The notes under the pieces: generated by a model
The model's database searches: none
Seen by the model: only the letters and a program-made list of their open reading frames with translations
What the model was told of the DNA's origin: nothing
Part shown: positions 34,141 through 42,687 of the stretch, in pieces
Position numbering within the stretch: position 1 is the first letter of the stretch
Layout: the number at the start of each line of letters is the position of its first letter
NCBI RefSeq assembly: GCF_030269365.1
Contig: NZ_BSTF01000004.1
Coordinates: 62,001 to 126,000 of the forward strand
DNA from: Lentzea sp. NBRC 102530
GTDB lineage: Bacteria > Actinomycetota > Actinomycetes > Mycobacteriales > Pseudonocardiaceae
DNA length: 64,000 nt
Direction of reading: 5' to 3'
Translations under genes and position numbers: made by a program

Positions 34141-35181
34141 ATGAGCACCGTCGCTGCCTACGCCGCTCCCGCACCCAAGGCACCGCTGGAGCGCACCACC
34201 ATCGAGCGTCGCGCGGTCGGCGCGCACGACGTCCTGATCGACATCAAGTTCGCCGGCATCTGCCACTCCGACATCCACCAGGTCAACGAGGGCTGGGGCC
34301 AGGCCACCTTCCCCATGGTGCCCGGCCACGAGATCGCGGGCGTCGTCACCGAGGTCGGCTCCGAGGTGACCAGGTACGCCGTCGGTGACCGCGTCGGTGT
34401 CGGCTGCTTCGTCGACTCCTGCCGCGAGTGCGACTACTGCCTGCGCGGCCTGGAGCAGTACTGCGCCAAGGGCAACGTGCAGACCTACAACGCCACCGAC
34501 TACAACGGCGAGGTCACCTACGGCGGCTACTCGAAGCAGATCGTCGTGGACGAGAACTACGCCGTGCGCATCCCCGACGCGCTGCCGCTGGACGTGGCCG
34601 CTCCGTTGCTGTGCGCGGGCATCACGCTGTACTCGCCGCTCAAGAACTGGAACGTCGGCCCCGGCACCAAGGTCGCGATCGTCGGCCTCGGCGGGCTCGG
34701 CCACATGGGCGTCAAGATCGCGGCCGCGCTCGGTGCCGAGGTGACCGTGCTGTCGCAGTCGTTGCGCAAGAAGGACGAGGGCCTCAAGCTCGGCGCCCAC
34801 GACTTCCGCGCCACCAACGACCCGGCGACGTTCGCCGAGCTCAGGGGGAAGTTCGACGTGATCGTCTCCACGGTCTCGGCGCCGCTGGACTTCAGCGCCT
34901 ACATCTCGCTGCTCAAGACCGAGGGCACGCTGGTCAACGTCGGCGCGCCCGAGGAGCCGATCTCGCTGAACCTGTTCAGCCTGATCTCGCAGCGCAAGAC
35001 GCTCGCCGGTTCGATGATCGGAGGCATCGCGGAGACCCAGGAGATGCTGGACTTCTGCGCCGAGCACGGCCTGGGCGCCGAGATCGAGCTGATCAGTGCC
35101 GACGAGATCAACACGGCGTACGACCGCGTGCAGTCGAGCGACGTGCGCTACCGGTTCGTCATCGACACCGCCACGATCTGA
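34141..35181 (+). CDS. NAD(P)-dependent zinc alcohol dehydrogenase (CAD/AdhA type)
   Basis: 346 residues, ATG after GAGGAGACACCGAGA. MDR features: catalytic zinc site CHSDIH and [12 protein letters not shown], structural zinc cluster [15 protein letters not shown] near 98-112, and nucleotide motif [10 protein letters not shown] near 182. Related to YahK/YjgB-like aldehyde reductases that use NADPH. Likely controlled by the divergent XRE regulator. Confidence 0.88.
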   Translation: MSTVAAYAAPAPKAPLERTTIERRAVGAHDVLIDIKFAGICHSDIHQVNEGWGQATFPMVPGHEIAGVVTEVGSEVTRYAVGDRVGVGCFVDSCRECDYCLRGLEQYCAKGNVQTYNATDYNGEVTYGGYSKQIVVDENYAVRIPDALPLDVAAPLLCAGITLYSPLKNWNVGPGTKVAIVGLGGLGHMGVKIAAALGAEVTVLSQSLRKKDEGLKLGAHDFRATNDPATFAELRGKFDVIVSTVSAPLDFSAYISLLKTEGTLVNVGAPEEPISLNLFSLISQRKTLAGSMIGGIAETQEMLDFCAEHGLGAEIELISADEINTAYDRVQSSDVRYRFVIDTATI

Positions 35182-35573
35182 TCCCCTGGTGTGTCCTGTC
35201 CGTTCGCCATGTGACAGGACACACCGGTGTCGTGGCTGGTCACGGCGTTGGCCATGACCGCGTCGAACCGCAGCAGGGTGTCCTGGAGCTCGGCGATCTG
35301 CCGCACCACCGACGCCCTGTGCTCGCGCATCCGCTCCAGCATCTCGGGTGTCGCGATCCCGGTCACCACGCACGGCAGCAGCTCCAGGATCGACGCGCTG
35401 GACATGCCCGCGCCGTAGAGCTGCTGGATCAGCCGCACCCGGTCGACCGCCGGTTCGCCGTACTGCCGCTGCCCGCTACCGGTGCGTTCCGAACCGAGAA
35501 GGCCCTGCTCTTCGTAGTAGCGCAACGCGCGCACGCTCACGCCCGTGCGTTCCGCCAACTCACCGATCCGCAT
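35148..35573 (-). CDS. MerR family regulator divergent to old yellow enzyme
   Basis: 141 residues; SD GGAGG five to six bases before ATG 35573. [23 protein letters not shown] and [17 protein letters not shown], then a coiled dimer helix with one cysteine (LLPCVVTG). The 3' end overlaps the convergent dehydrogenase gene by 34 bases. It probably regulates the divergent OYE gene from the dyad at 35596. Confidence 0.85.
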   Translation of the reverse strand: MRIGELAERTGVSVRALRYYEEQGLLGSERTGSGQRQYGEPAVDRVRLIQQLYGAGMSSASILELLPCVVTGIATPEMLERMREHRASVVRQIAELQDTLLRFDAVMANAVTSHDTGVSCHMANGQDTPGDQIVAVSMTNR

Positions 35574-35595
35574 TGAGACCTCCGCCACAAAAGCT

Positions 35596-35626
35596 ACCTC
35601 TGACGTCAATGTCAGGTTTCTAGCGT
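35596..35626 (+). promoter_or_regulatory. MerR-type dyad and leaderless -10 for the OYE gene
   Basis: ACCT...AGGT outer arms (35596-35617) enclose the palindrome TGACGTCA; TAGCGT (35621-35626) is seven bases before ATG 35634 and fits a leaderless -10. Spacing suits a MerR-activated promoter, though the -35 box is poor. Confidence 0.5.
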
Positions 35627-35633
35627 AGAGGGC

Positions 35634-36677
35634 ATGCTCCTCACCAGCTACCGACTCGGAAACCTGACCCTGCCGAACCGCCTCGTGATGGCGCCGATGA
35701 CCCGCGCGCGGGCCGTTGACGGCAAACCGACGGCGGAGACGGCCACCTACTACGCCCAGCGCGCCACCGCCGGGCTCATCGTCACCGAGGGCGTGCACCC
35801 CAACGCCGTCGGCCAGGCCGGTCCGTCCATGCCCGGCGTCCACGACGACGCGCAGGTCGAGGCGTGGCGGGTGGTCACCGACGCCGTGCACGCCAACGGC
35901 GGCCGGATCTTCGCCCAGCTCATGCACGGCGGCCGCATCGGGCACGTCGACGTCGCCGGGCACCACCCCGTCGGTCCGTCGGCGATCGCGGCCGGCACCG
36001 ACGTGTTCACCCCGTCCGGCATGGCGCCCGCGCCCGTTCCGCGTGCGCTGACGACCGCCGAGGTCGTGGAGCAGGTCCAGGCGTTCGGGGACGCGGCGCG
36101 CCGGGCCGTCGACGCCGGGTTCGACGGTGTGGAACTGCACGGCGCCAACGGGTACCTGATCCAGCAGTTCCTCTCGTCCAGCGCGAACGAGCGGACCGAC
36201 CGGTACGGCGGTGCGGGGCGCGTCCGGTTCGCCGTGGAGGCCGTCGAAGCCGCGGTCGACGCCATCGGGGCGGACCGCGTCGGCATCCGGCTCTCACCCG
36301 GCGGTGAGATCCAGGGGATCGTCGAGGAGGACGTGCCGGCGCTCTACGGCTCGCTGCTGAAGGCGTTGCCGGACATCGCTTACGTCCACGTGCTCGCGAC
36401 CACCGACGACGAGACGTTGATGGGGCTGCGCAAGGCGTGGCCGACGGCGTTCGTCCTCAACCCCGGTGGTCAGATCGGGCCGGTCGAGAGCACGCAAGAG
36501 CAGGGGGAGCGCTGGCTCGCCAACGGCGCCGACCTGATCAGCTACGGCCGCGCCTACCTCGGCAACCCGGACCTGGTCGAACGGTTCCGGCTCGGCCTGC
36601 CGCTCGTGAGCACGGAGCGGGAGACGTGGTTCTCCGCGCCGTCCGGGTACGTCGACTACCCCAGCTACCAGCACTGA
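35634..36677 (+). CDS. Old yellow enzyme-family ene-reductase
   Basis: 347 residues. FMN TIM barrel with LPNRLVMAPMTRARA near 15, GVHPNAVGQ, IFAQLMHGGRIGH near 94 and the conserved VELHGANGYLIQQFLSS near 166 with NERTDRYGG after it. It reduces activated C=C bonds (enones, nitro-olefins, nitrate esters) with NAD(P)H. Divergent MerR regulator suggests induction by electrophiles. Ends directly against the convergent TetR gene. Confidence 0.9.
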   Translation: MLLTSYRLGNLTLPNRLVMAPMTRARAVDGKPTAETATYYAQRATAGLIVTEGVHPNAVGQAGPSMPGVHDDAQVEAWRVVTDAVHANGGRIFAQLMHGGRIGHVDVAGHHPVGPSAIAAGTDVFTPSGMAPAPVPRALTTAEVVEQVQAFGDAARRAVDAGFDGVELHGANGYLIQQFLSSSANERTDRYGGAGRVRFAVEAVEAAVDAIGADRVGIRLSPGGEIQGIVEEDVPALYGSLLKALPDIAYVHVLATTDDETLMGLRKAWPTAFVLNPGGQIGPVESTQEQGERWLANGADLISYGRAYLGNPDLVERFRLGLPLVSTERETWFSAPSGYVDYPSYQH

Positions 36678-37265
36678 TCAGGGCTGAAGCGCGCGCACCA
36701 GGTGGTCGACGAGCCGGTCGAGGTAGTCGGGCTCCACGGGCGCGCGGCGGACGGACAGCCGCCAGTAGACGGGCGCCGCGACCAGGTCCAGGGCGATCTC
36801 GACGTCGAAGTCGGCCGGTAGTTCGCCGCGCCGCACCGCGCGCTGCAACGTCGTGGCACCGAGCGCGCGCCGGGGTTCGCCGATCGTCGCCGCGATGGCG
36901 TCGGACAACGCCGGGTTGCGGACGGCCTCGGCGGTGAGGTCGGGCAGGACCGTGGCGAACCGCGGGTGCGTCAGCCAGTCGTGCACGGCCTGGACGGTCG
37001 CTCGCAGGTCACCGCGCAACGAGCCCGTGTCCGGCACCTCGGCCAGCGGCACGGAGAACTCCGACAGGGCCGCGACCACCATGTCCTGCTTGGACGGCCA
37101 GCGCCGGTACAGGGCGCTCTTGCCGACCTCCGCGCGTTTCGCCACCGACTCCATCGACAGCCGCGCGTAGCCGTGCAGGGCGAGTTCCTCGAACACGGCC
37201 TCGGTGATCGCCTGCGTCACCTGGGGCTGCAGGACGGCGGCTCCGGTGGGGGTGCGCTTCGTCAT
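36678..37265 (-). CDS. TetR/AcrR family repressor
   Basis: 195 residues from ATG 37265 (upstream ATGs at 37274 region are possible). HTH: ARLSMESVAKRAEVGKSALYRRWPSK near 32-57, with a TetR_C-type ligand domain. Two related palindromes in the 98-base gap to the divergent SnoaL-NmrA pair are the likely operators, so it probably represses both itself and that pair. Confidence 0.9.
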   Translation of the reverse strand: MTKRTPTGAAVLQPQVTQAITEAVFEELALHGYARLSMESVAKRAEVGKSALYRRWPSKQDMVVAALSEFSVPLAEVPDTGSLRGDLRATVQAVHDWLTHPRFATVLPDLTAEAVRNPALSDAIAATIGEPRRALGATTLQRAVRRGELPADFDVEIALDLVAAPVYWRLSVRRAPVEPDYLDRLVDHLVRALQP

Positions 37266-37282
37266 GGCGCACATCATAGGAC

Positions 37283-37307
37283 TGGACGAGACGGTCCCGT
37301 TCTGTCT
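37283..37307. promoter_or_regulatory. TetR operator copy proximal to tetR (degenerate)
   Basis: GGACGAGACGGT followed by a weaker mirrored half (CCCGTTCTGTCT). The left half matches the perfect operator at 37316, placing a site over the tetR promoter. Confidence 0.55.
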
Positions 37308-37315
37308 ACGGTGGT

Positions 37316-37343
37316 GTGGACGGGACGGTACCGTCTCGTCCAC
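37316..37343. promoter_or_regulatory. 28-bp near-perfect palindrome, TetR operator
   Basis: Half-sites GTGGACGGGACGGT and ACCGTCTCGTCCAC pair at 13 of 14 positions. It ends 20 bases before GTG 37364, where bound TetR would block transcription of the SnoaL-NmrA genes. Confidence 0.75.
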
Positions 37344-37363
37344 TTCGTTTCGGAGGAGCCTCC

Positions 37364-37741
37364 GTGGACCTCATCCCGAGGGCGCTGCGCCTGTTGCTGG
37401 ACAAGGACATGATCGGGTTCGCCGGCCTGTGGGCCGAGGACGGCGTGATGGAGTTCCCGTTCGCGCCGCCGGGCTGGCCCTCCCGGCTGGAGGGCCGCGC
37501 CGCGATCGAGGACTACCTGCGCGACTACCCGAAGATGCTCGACATCAGGTCGTTCCCGAAGCAGGTCGTGCACGAGACCCCGGACGTGCTCGTCGCCGAG
37601 TTCGACGCGGAGGGCGTGGTCGTCGCGACCGGAAAGCCTTACCGCGCCTCGTACATCGCGGTGATCACGGTCCGGGACGGCGAGATCGCGCACTACCGCG
37701 ACTACTGGAACCCGCTGCTCGCCCAGGAGCTGGCGGCATGA
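37364..37741 (+). CDS. SnoaL-like / NTF2-fold protein
   Basis: 125 residues, GTG after GGAGGAG. Cone-fold features: LLDKDMIGFAGLWAEDGVMEFPFAPPG near the start, EGRAAIEDYLRDYP near 43 and ITVRDGEIAHYRDYWNP near 104. This is the ketosteroid isomerase/SnoaL group often annotated as nuclear transport factor 2 family. Overlaps the NmrA gene by four bases (ATGA) and is under the TetR operator. It could be an isomerase or hydratase for a xenobiotic; unproven. Confidence 0.8.
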   Translation: MDLIPRALRLLLDKDMIGFAGLWAEDGVMEFPFAPPGWPSRLEGRAAIEDYLRDYPKMLDIRSFPKQVVHETPDVLVAEFDAEGVVVATGKPYRASYIAVITVRDGEIAHYRDYWNPLLAQELAA

Positions 37742-38541
37742 GCGTGCTGATCGTCGGAGGCACCGGTACGACCGGCAGCCGGCTCGCGTCGTTGCTGCCC
37801 GAAGCCCTGGTCGGCACCAGGAAGCCGGTGGGGGACAACCACGTCCGGTTCGACTGGGACGACCCCTCGACGTTTGAAACGGCGCTGGACGGGATAGAAA
37901 GGATCTACCTGATCCCCCCGATCGGAGTCGTCGACCCCGTTCCGGCGGTCGAGTCGATGCTCGCTCGAGCGCGACTCGTGCGGCGGGTGGTACTGCTGAG
38001 CTCGTCCGCGGTGCCGGAGAGCGCCACGGGGATGGGCGCTCTCCCCGCACTCGTGCGCACCCTGCCGGAGTGGGCGGTGCTGCGCCCGTCCTGGTTCATG
38101 CAGAACTTCACCGGTGACCACCCGGTGGCGGCGGGCGTGCTGGCCGGCGAGATCGTCACGGCCACGGGCGACGGGCGGGTGGGGTTCGTGGACGCCGCCG
38201 ACATCGCCGCCGTGGCCGCGCGGGCGCTGACCGATCCGGTGCCGCACAACGCGGACCACGTGCTCACCGGACCCGAGGCGTTGAGCTACGCCGACGCCGC
38301 CGCGATCATCACCGACGTCACCGGACGGCCGGTGCGGCACCGCTCGGTGAGCACCGCCGAGTTGGCCGACCGGATTTCCCAAGGCCTGCCAGAGGAATTC
38401 GCGGCCGTGCTGGCCCGGCTCGACGAGGACATCCGCGGTGGCGCGGAAGACCGGGTCACCACGACGGTCGAGGACGTGACGGGAAAGCCGCCGACCTCGT
38501 TCCGGGACTTCGTCAGCGCACCGACTCGCACGGGACGATGA
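37738..38541 (+). CDS. NmrA-like NAD(P)-binding protein
   Basis: 267 residues. Rossmann start VLIVGGTGTTGSRLA with GxxGxxG, then LIPPIG near 60, an SSSAVP strand, LRPSWFMQNF near 117, and DAADIAAVAARAL near 150, typical of NmrA/atypical SDRs that lack the YxxxK pair. Such proteins act as reductases or redox sensors. Co-translated with the SnoaL gene; overlaps the convergent membrane gene by 29 bases. Confidence 0.82.
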   Translation: MSVLIVGGTGTTGSRLASLLPEALVGTRKPVGDNHVRFDWDDPSTFETALDGIERIYLIPPIGVVDPVPAVESMLARARLVRRVVLLSSSAVPESATGMGALPALVRTLPEWAVLRPSWFMQNFTGDHPVAAGVLAGEIVTATGDGRVGFVDAADIAAVAARALTDPVPHNADHVLTGPEALSYADAAAIITDVTGRPVRHRSVSTAELADRISQGLPEEFAAVLARLDEDIRGGAEDRVTTTVEDVTGKPPTSFRDFVSAPTRTGR

Positions 38542-39844
38542 AGAACCACCCCTGCGGCTCGTGCTCCAACCGCGCTTCCGCCGCGCCGGCGGAACATTCC
38601 GCCCGCGCACGGGCGAGGCTCTCGTCCCACGGGATGCCGTCCAGCACGGTCCTGGGCACCCGCAGGTGCGCGAAGACGCTCACCACCACGAGGATCCCGA
38701 CCAGGTAGCGGCTCCCGGCGACGACCGCGCGTTCCCAGGTCTTCGCGGGCGTCGCGTCCAGCCCCACGAAGATCGCGGTGAACAGGAACAGGCACGGCGC
38801 GATGCTGTACCGCTGCCCGGCCATCACGGCCTCGGGCGCCTGCACCTGCAGCACCTGAGACCAGTTCAGCACCAGGCACGCCACGATCAGCACGACGCTG
38901 TACGCGGAGGCGACGAGCGCGAGCGTCCGCCCGGCCCGGTCGCCGAACCGCAGTCCGGCCGCGATCGGCACGGCCGCCACCAGCAGCGCGGCGATGATCA
39001 CCAGGTTGCCCTGGGCGGGGTAGAGGTCGCTGACCCGTTCCGAGCCCGTGAACGCCACCACGGGCACCCGCAGCAGGCTCGCCAGCAGCACCTGCACCGG
39101 GTCGACCTCGTCGTGCGAGTACGGCGTGCGGTCGGCGAACACCATCGTGACGCCCTGCACGACCAGCGCGGCGAGGAACGCGATCGGCACCTCCCGGCGT
39201 GGCTGGAAGAGCCGCACCAGCGCGATCGGCGCCAGGATGAACACCAACGGGCTGGTCAGCGCCGAGAGCACCACGAACAACGCGACCGGCACGCGTGGGG
39301 CGTTGCGCCACAGCAACGCCCAGAAGACGCCGTAGAGCAGGAACCAGTGCAGGTTGGTGACGTTGTTCAACGTCTCGGAGTTGCCCGCCGGCAGCACGAT
39401 CACCAGCGCCGCGAGCGCGAACCGCATCGGCGTGGAGCGGAGGTACGCCTTCGAGGCGGCGAACGTGATCAACGCGATCAGCGCGCGGAGGACGGCGGCG
39501 CCGATCGCGAAGCCCGCGGCCGTCCACTCGAACGGCAGCAGCGCCACGACCTGCGCGACCAGCCGCGGGAAGGCGTGCAGGTAGCCGCCGTACGGGTCGA
39601 CCAGGTTCGTGAGGACGGGGGAGCGGACCGCGTCGACCATGAACCGGGCGCCGTCCTCGGCCCACAGGTGGTCGAGCCGGGACCACCCGGCCGGGATGAG
39701 CAGCAGGAACGCCACCGAGGCCACGAACGCGGCGGAGAAGCCCAGCCAGGCCAGTTCGTGCCGCGGTTCGTCCGGCACCGGTACCACGCTGTCCGCGAGC
39801 GCCCTCGGCCGTCGTGCCGTGATTGCCACTTCCCGGTCCCCCAT
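38513..39844 (-). CDS. Polytopic membrane protein, GT-C glycosyltransferase-like
   Basis: 443 residues with about ten to eleven transmembrane helices. A loop after TM1 carries WAEDGARFM with acidic residues and a following GGYLHAFPRLVAQV, resembling the first external loop of GT-C type polyprenyl-dependent glycosyltransferases. C-terminal 50 residues are soluble and outside. A donor or acceptor cannot be named. It is followed leftward by no other gene on its strand and is 34 bases from the GH43-like gene. Confidence 0.65.
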   Translation of the reverse strand: MGDREVAITARRPRALADSVVPVPDEPRHELAWLGFSAAFVASVAFLLLIPAGWSRLDHLWAEDGARFMVDAVRSPVLTNLVDPYGGYLHAFPRLVAQVVALLPFEWTAAGFAIGAAVLRALIALITFAASKAYLRSTPMRFALAALVIVLPAGNSETLNNVTNLHWFLLYGVFWALLWRNAPRVPVALFVVLSALTSPLVFILAPIALVRLFQPRREVPIAFLAALVVQGVTMVFADRTPYSHDEVDPVQVLLASLLRVPVVAFTGSERVSDLYPAQGNLVIIAALLVAAVPIAAGLRFGDRAGRTLALVASAYSVVLIVACLVLNWSQVLQVQAPEAVMAGQRYSIAPCLFLFTAIFVGLDATPAKTWERAVVAGSRYLVGILVVVSVFAHLRVPRTVLDGIPWDESLARARAECSAGAAEARLEHEPQGWFFIVPCESVR

Positions 39845-39878
39845 GTCCGATTCGACCCTCGGTGGAGAACGTATCCGG

Positions 39879-41381
39879 TCAGCGCCGGACGAGATCCGGC
39901 AGGCGTTCGTACTTGGCCCACTGGTCCATGGACACCGGCGTGATCTGCGAGGAGTTCAACGTCGCGACCTGCGCCGAGCCGACGACCCACAGCTTGTCGC
40001 CGAGCAGCAGCCCGACTTCACCGTCCGGGTTCGTCACGGCGGGAGCGCCCGCGGGCACGGTGACGGTGAGCTTGAGCGAGTCGACGCCCTGCGGCCGCGT
40101 GCCGAGCACACCGCGAGCGAACTTCTCGGCCACCGAACGGCGTTCGAACCGCATCACGTTGGTGCCCACGACGACGTCCAGCGTGCGTTCCGGGGACGGC
40201 ACCGCGTAGCCGTTGAGGACCTTGGCCTCGGCCGCCGTCGCGCAGCCCTTGAGGCCGACGGCGTCGAAGCCGAAGTGGGAGATGTTCGTCGGGCCCGCCG
40301 GGCCCTCGATCGTGCCGCGCAGCACGTCCAGCGCGACCCGGCCGCACGGGTCCTTCGGGTCGACCGGCGCGTGCCCCTCGGGGGTGCGCAGCAGGCCGGG
40401 ACCTTCCTTCCAGGGCCCGGTGATGGTCACGGGCTCGAAGGGGTGCCGGGTGAAGTCCTTGTTCCAGAACGTGATGGTCGTGCCCGCGTCGGTCTCGTGG
40501 GCGATGGCGAACGACGAGACCGCCTCGATCCACATCCAGTCCGCGCTGAACGCCTCGACGATCGACCTCGTGCGCGGCTGGTTGTTCGACGTCACCGGCT
40601 TGAAGCCCTGCTTGCCGAGCGCCTCGACGCCCTTGGCGAACGTCGGGTCCTTCGACCGCAGCACGTACTGGCCGGCGCCGTTCTGGTGCGAGGCGAGGCC
40701 GGTGGTGTCGGTGAACATCAGGTACACCCAGCCGTCGACGTAGACGGCCGACTGCTGCCCGGCGCCGTAGGTGTTCTCGCGGAAGTTGTCCCCGGCGGGG
40801 GCGACGATCGACTGACCGCCGTTCTCCCTGGTCCAGCTGATGCCGTCCTTGCTGGAGGCCACGCCGACCGAGCTGCCGTTCGCGTGGTTGTCCCGCGCGG
40901 CGCCGGTGTAATACAGGTAGTAGGTGCTGCCGACCTTGATCAGCGACGGGTCGCAGGTGTGGATCGCGTCGAAGCTGCCACCGCTGCCCGAGAACACCGG
41001 AACGGCCGTCGTGAACGGTCCACCGACGGCCGGTCCCTCGCTGTAGAGGATGTCGTCGCCACCGGGTGGCGCCGCGCTCAGCTGGCTGCACCACCACGCC
41101 CGCACCCGGCCGTTGTCGATCATGACGGCGGGCGCGTAGTTGTACGGCGCGTCCCCGGCGCCCGCGAGCACGGTCCCGGCGCTCTGCCTGCCGTTCTCGG
41201 TGGTGAGGTTGATCTTGTCCCTGGGAGGTGCCGCGGGTGGTGCCTTCTTCGTCGACGTGGGCTTCTGCTCGTCCAGCTGGCTCCCGACCGGGTCGCCGAC
41301 CGCCGCGTTGGTGCACGCCGTGACCGCACTGAGCAGCGTGAGCGCAGCGAGTAACGCGAGAGGTCGACGACTCAGGGGCAC
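39879..41381 (-). CDS. Secreted lipoprotein with GH43-like beta-propeller
   Basis: 500 residues. Lipobox VTAC follows a signal peptide; a Lys/Pro/Ala linker leads to a five-bladed propeller with blade motifs YNYAPAVMIDNGRVRAWW, CDPSLIKVGSTYYLYYTG, VGVASSKDGISW and QQSAVYVDGWVYLMFTD. These repeated 'DPS...YYLYYTG' and 'SxDGxxW' patterns are those of GH43/GH62/GH117-type glycosidases. Catalytic acids are probable at the blade starts but were not fixed. Extracellular glycan hydrolase or sugar-binding role. Start is GTG 41381, leaderless. Confidence 0.72.
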   Translation of the reverse strand: MPLSRRPLALLAALTLLSAVTACTNAAVGDPVGSQLDEQKPTSTKKAPPAAPPRDKINLTTENGRQSAGTVLAGAGDAPYNYAPAVMIDNGRVRAWWCSQLSAAPPGGDDILYSEGPAVGGPFTTAVPVFSGSGGSFDAIHTCDPSLIKVGSTYYLYYTGAARDNHANGSSVGVASSKDGISWTRENGGQSIVAPAGDNFRENTYGAGQQSAVYVDGWVYLMFTDTTGLASHQNGAGQYVLRSKDPTFAKGVEALGKQGFKPVTSNNQPRTRSIVEAFSADWMWIEAVSSFAIAHETDAGTTITFWNKDFTRHPFEPVTITGPWKEGPGLLRTPEGHAPVDPKDPCGRVALDVLRGTIEGPAGPTNISHFGFDAVGLKGCATAAEAKVLNGYAVPSPERTLDVVVGTNVMRFERRSVAEKFARGVLGTRPQGVDSLKLTVTVPAGAPAVTNPDGEVGLLLGDKLWVVGSAQVATLNSSQITPVSMDQWAKYERLPDLVRR

Positions 41382-41387
41382 CCACCC

Positions 41388-41393
41388 ATCATA
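41388..41393 (-). promoter_or_regulatory. -10 element of a leaderless promoter (minus strand)
   Basis: TATGAT on the minus strand lies six bases before GTG 41381. Confidence 0.5.
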
Positions 41394-41397
41394 GTGA

Positions 41398-41898
41398 TCA
41401 AGTCCTCCGTCCGGGTGAAGTCGTCACGAGCAGCGCGATTCCGCCGCCCACCAGCGGCAACCCACCGCGAGGGCCACCAGCGGCGATGCGCGTCGCCGGT
41501 TTCGTGGCCGGACGTGGCTGTTCGGGCAGCTGAGCGCAGGACGAACCCAGCGTGGGCGTGAGGTCGTCGAGCTTGTCGCCCGCGCGGTAGAAGCCCGTGA
41601 ATGCCTCAGAGTTCGTGAGCGTCGACCTGATGCCTGTGACGGTGAGCACACCGGCGTTGTCGCTGGTCGTGGCGTTGCCGAGGTTCAGGTCGGCGAGGTC
41701 GACGCCGGTCAGCTTCGCCGGTGTGCCCGGCGTCTGGCCGCTGGCCTGGAGTTCGACGCCGACCTTCCGCGTGCCGGTGGAGCCGGTGACGGAGCCCTTC
41801 GGGTCGCTGAGGTGGATGGTGAAGAAGTCACCTGGCGCGACCACCTGGAGTTCTCCGGCCGCAGCTTCGACGCCTTCATCCCGGCGTGCTGGCAGTGG
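41398..41898 (-). pseudogene. Remnant of a secreted Ig-like/surface protein, N-terminus lost
   Basis: The longest start-bounded frame is 148 residues from GTG 41844 (VVAPGDFFTIHLSDPKGS...). Coding-like sequence extends 17 codons further upstream in frame (DEGVEAAAGELQ) until the TAG that is the stop of the phosphotransferase gene. The remnant has a beta-rich Ig-like part (KVGVELQASG, VTGIRSTLTNSEAF), a Pro/Ala linker and a hydrophobic C-terminal stretch followed by RR, as in wall-spanning surface proteins. No signal peptide exists, so the gene is probably a decayed 3' fragment joined behind another gene by deletion. Confidence 0.55.
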
Positions 41899-42687
41899 CT
41901 AGCCGAGTGGTGGGTGTTCGCGCACCGCGCAGCGGCGCCGGAACCAGGCGAGGAACCTCGCCGGGTCGCCGCCCTGCCGGAGCGCGGACACCGCGCCCGT
42001 CAACGGGAACATCGCCGCGTGCGTGAGCGCCCGCTCGTACAGCTCGGGCCTGACCCGCCTGACCAACGGCCAGCCGTAGTTCGCGAACGCCGCCGCGTCG
42101 AGCGCCGGGTCACCGGCGCAGGCGAAGTCCCAGTCGATGATCCCGCTGACCTTTCCGTTGCGCCAGCGCAGGTTCACCGGCGCCAGGTCGCCGTGCACGA
42201 AGCCCCTGGCGGGTGGCAGCTCCGCGAACCGTCGCAGCACCTGCGAAGCCTGCCCGCGCTCGTCCTCGGTCAGCAGCGGGAACACGAGCTCGCTGATCGA
42301 CTCCGCCGCGTTCCGGCCGCCGGCGTGGAGCAACGGTTCGTCCAGCAGCGCAACGAGTTCACCGCTCAGCTCGACGCTCTCGAGCGCGTCGAGCACCTCG
42401 CGGACGGCCTCGTCGCTCGCCGTCTCCGACTGCTCGCCGCCGACGTACGAGATGACGACGTGGGCCTCGCCGAGCGGCAGGTCCAGCCTGTCCTCGACGA
42501 CCTCCGGCACCGCGAACGGCAGCTCCAGCGCGGAGATCAGCCGCAACGCCCGTGCGCGCCGCCTTGCGTCGGGAAGGCTGTGCCTCGGGAACCGCGCCAC
42601 CCACTCTCCTGGCAGCACAACGGCATCGTTGAACAGACCGCGGGCGATCTCTGTGCCCGGCGTGGCGAGCAACTCCTCGACGCCCAT
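41899..42687 (-). CDS. APH family phosphotransferase
   Basis: 262 residues. Kinase-like fold with LPGEWVARFPRH near 26, the catalytic loop GFVHGDLAPVNLRWRNGKVSG near 163-183 (HGD..N) and IIDWDFACAGDPALD (DxD) near 185. Belongs to the aminoglycoside phosphotransferase superfamily, whose members phosphorylate antibiotics or small molecules. Starts in the response regulator stop (ATGA), so it may be part of that two-component operon. Substrate unknown; resistance is not implied by sequence alone. Confidence 0.82.
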   Translation of the reverse strand: MGVEELLATPGTEIARGLFNDAVVLPGEWVARFPRHSLPDARRRARALRLISALELPFAVPEVVEDRLDLPLGEAHVVISYVGGEQSETASDEAVREVLDALESVELSGELVALLDEPLLHAGGRNAAESISELVFPLLTEDERGQASQVLRRFAELPPARGFVHGDLAPVNLRWRNGKVSGIIDWDFACAGDPALDAAAFANYGWPLVRRVRPELYERALTHAAMFPLTGAVSALRQGGDPARFLAWFRRRCAVREHPPLG

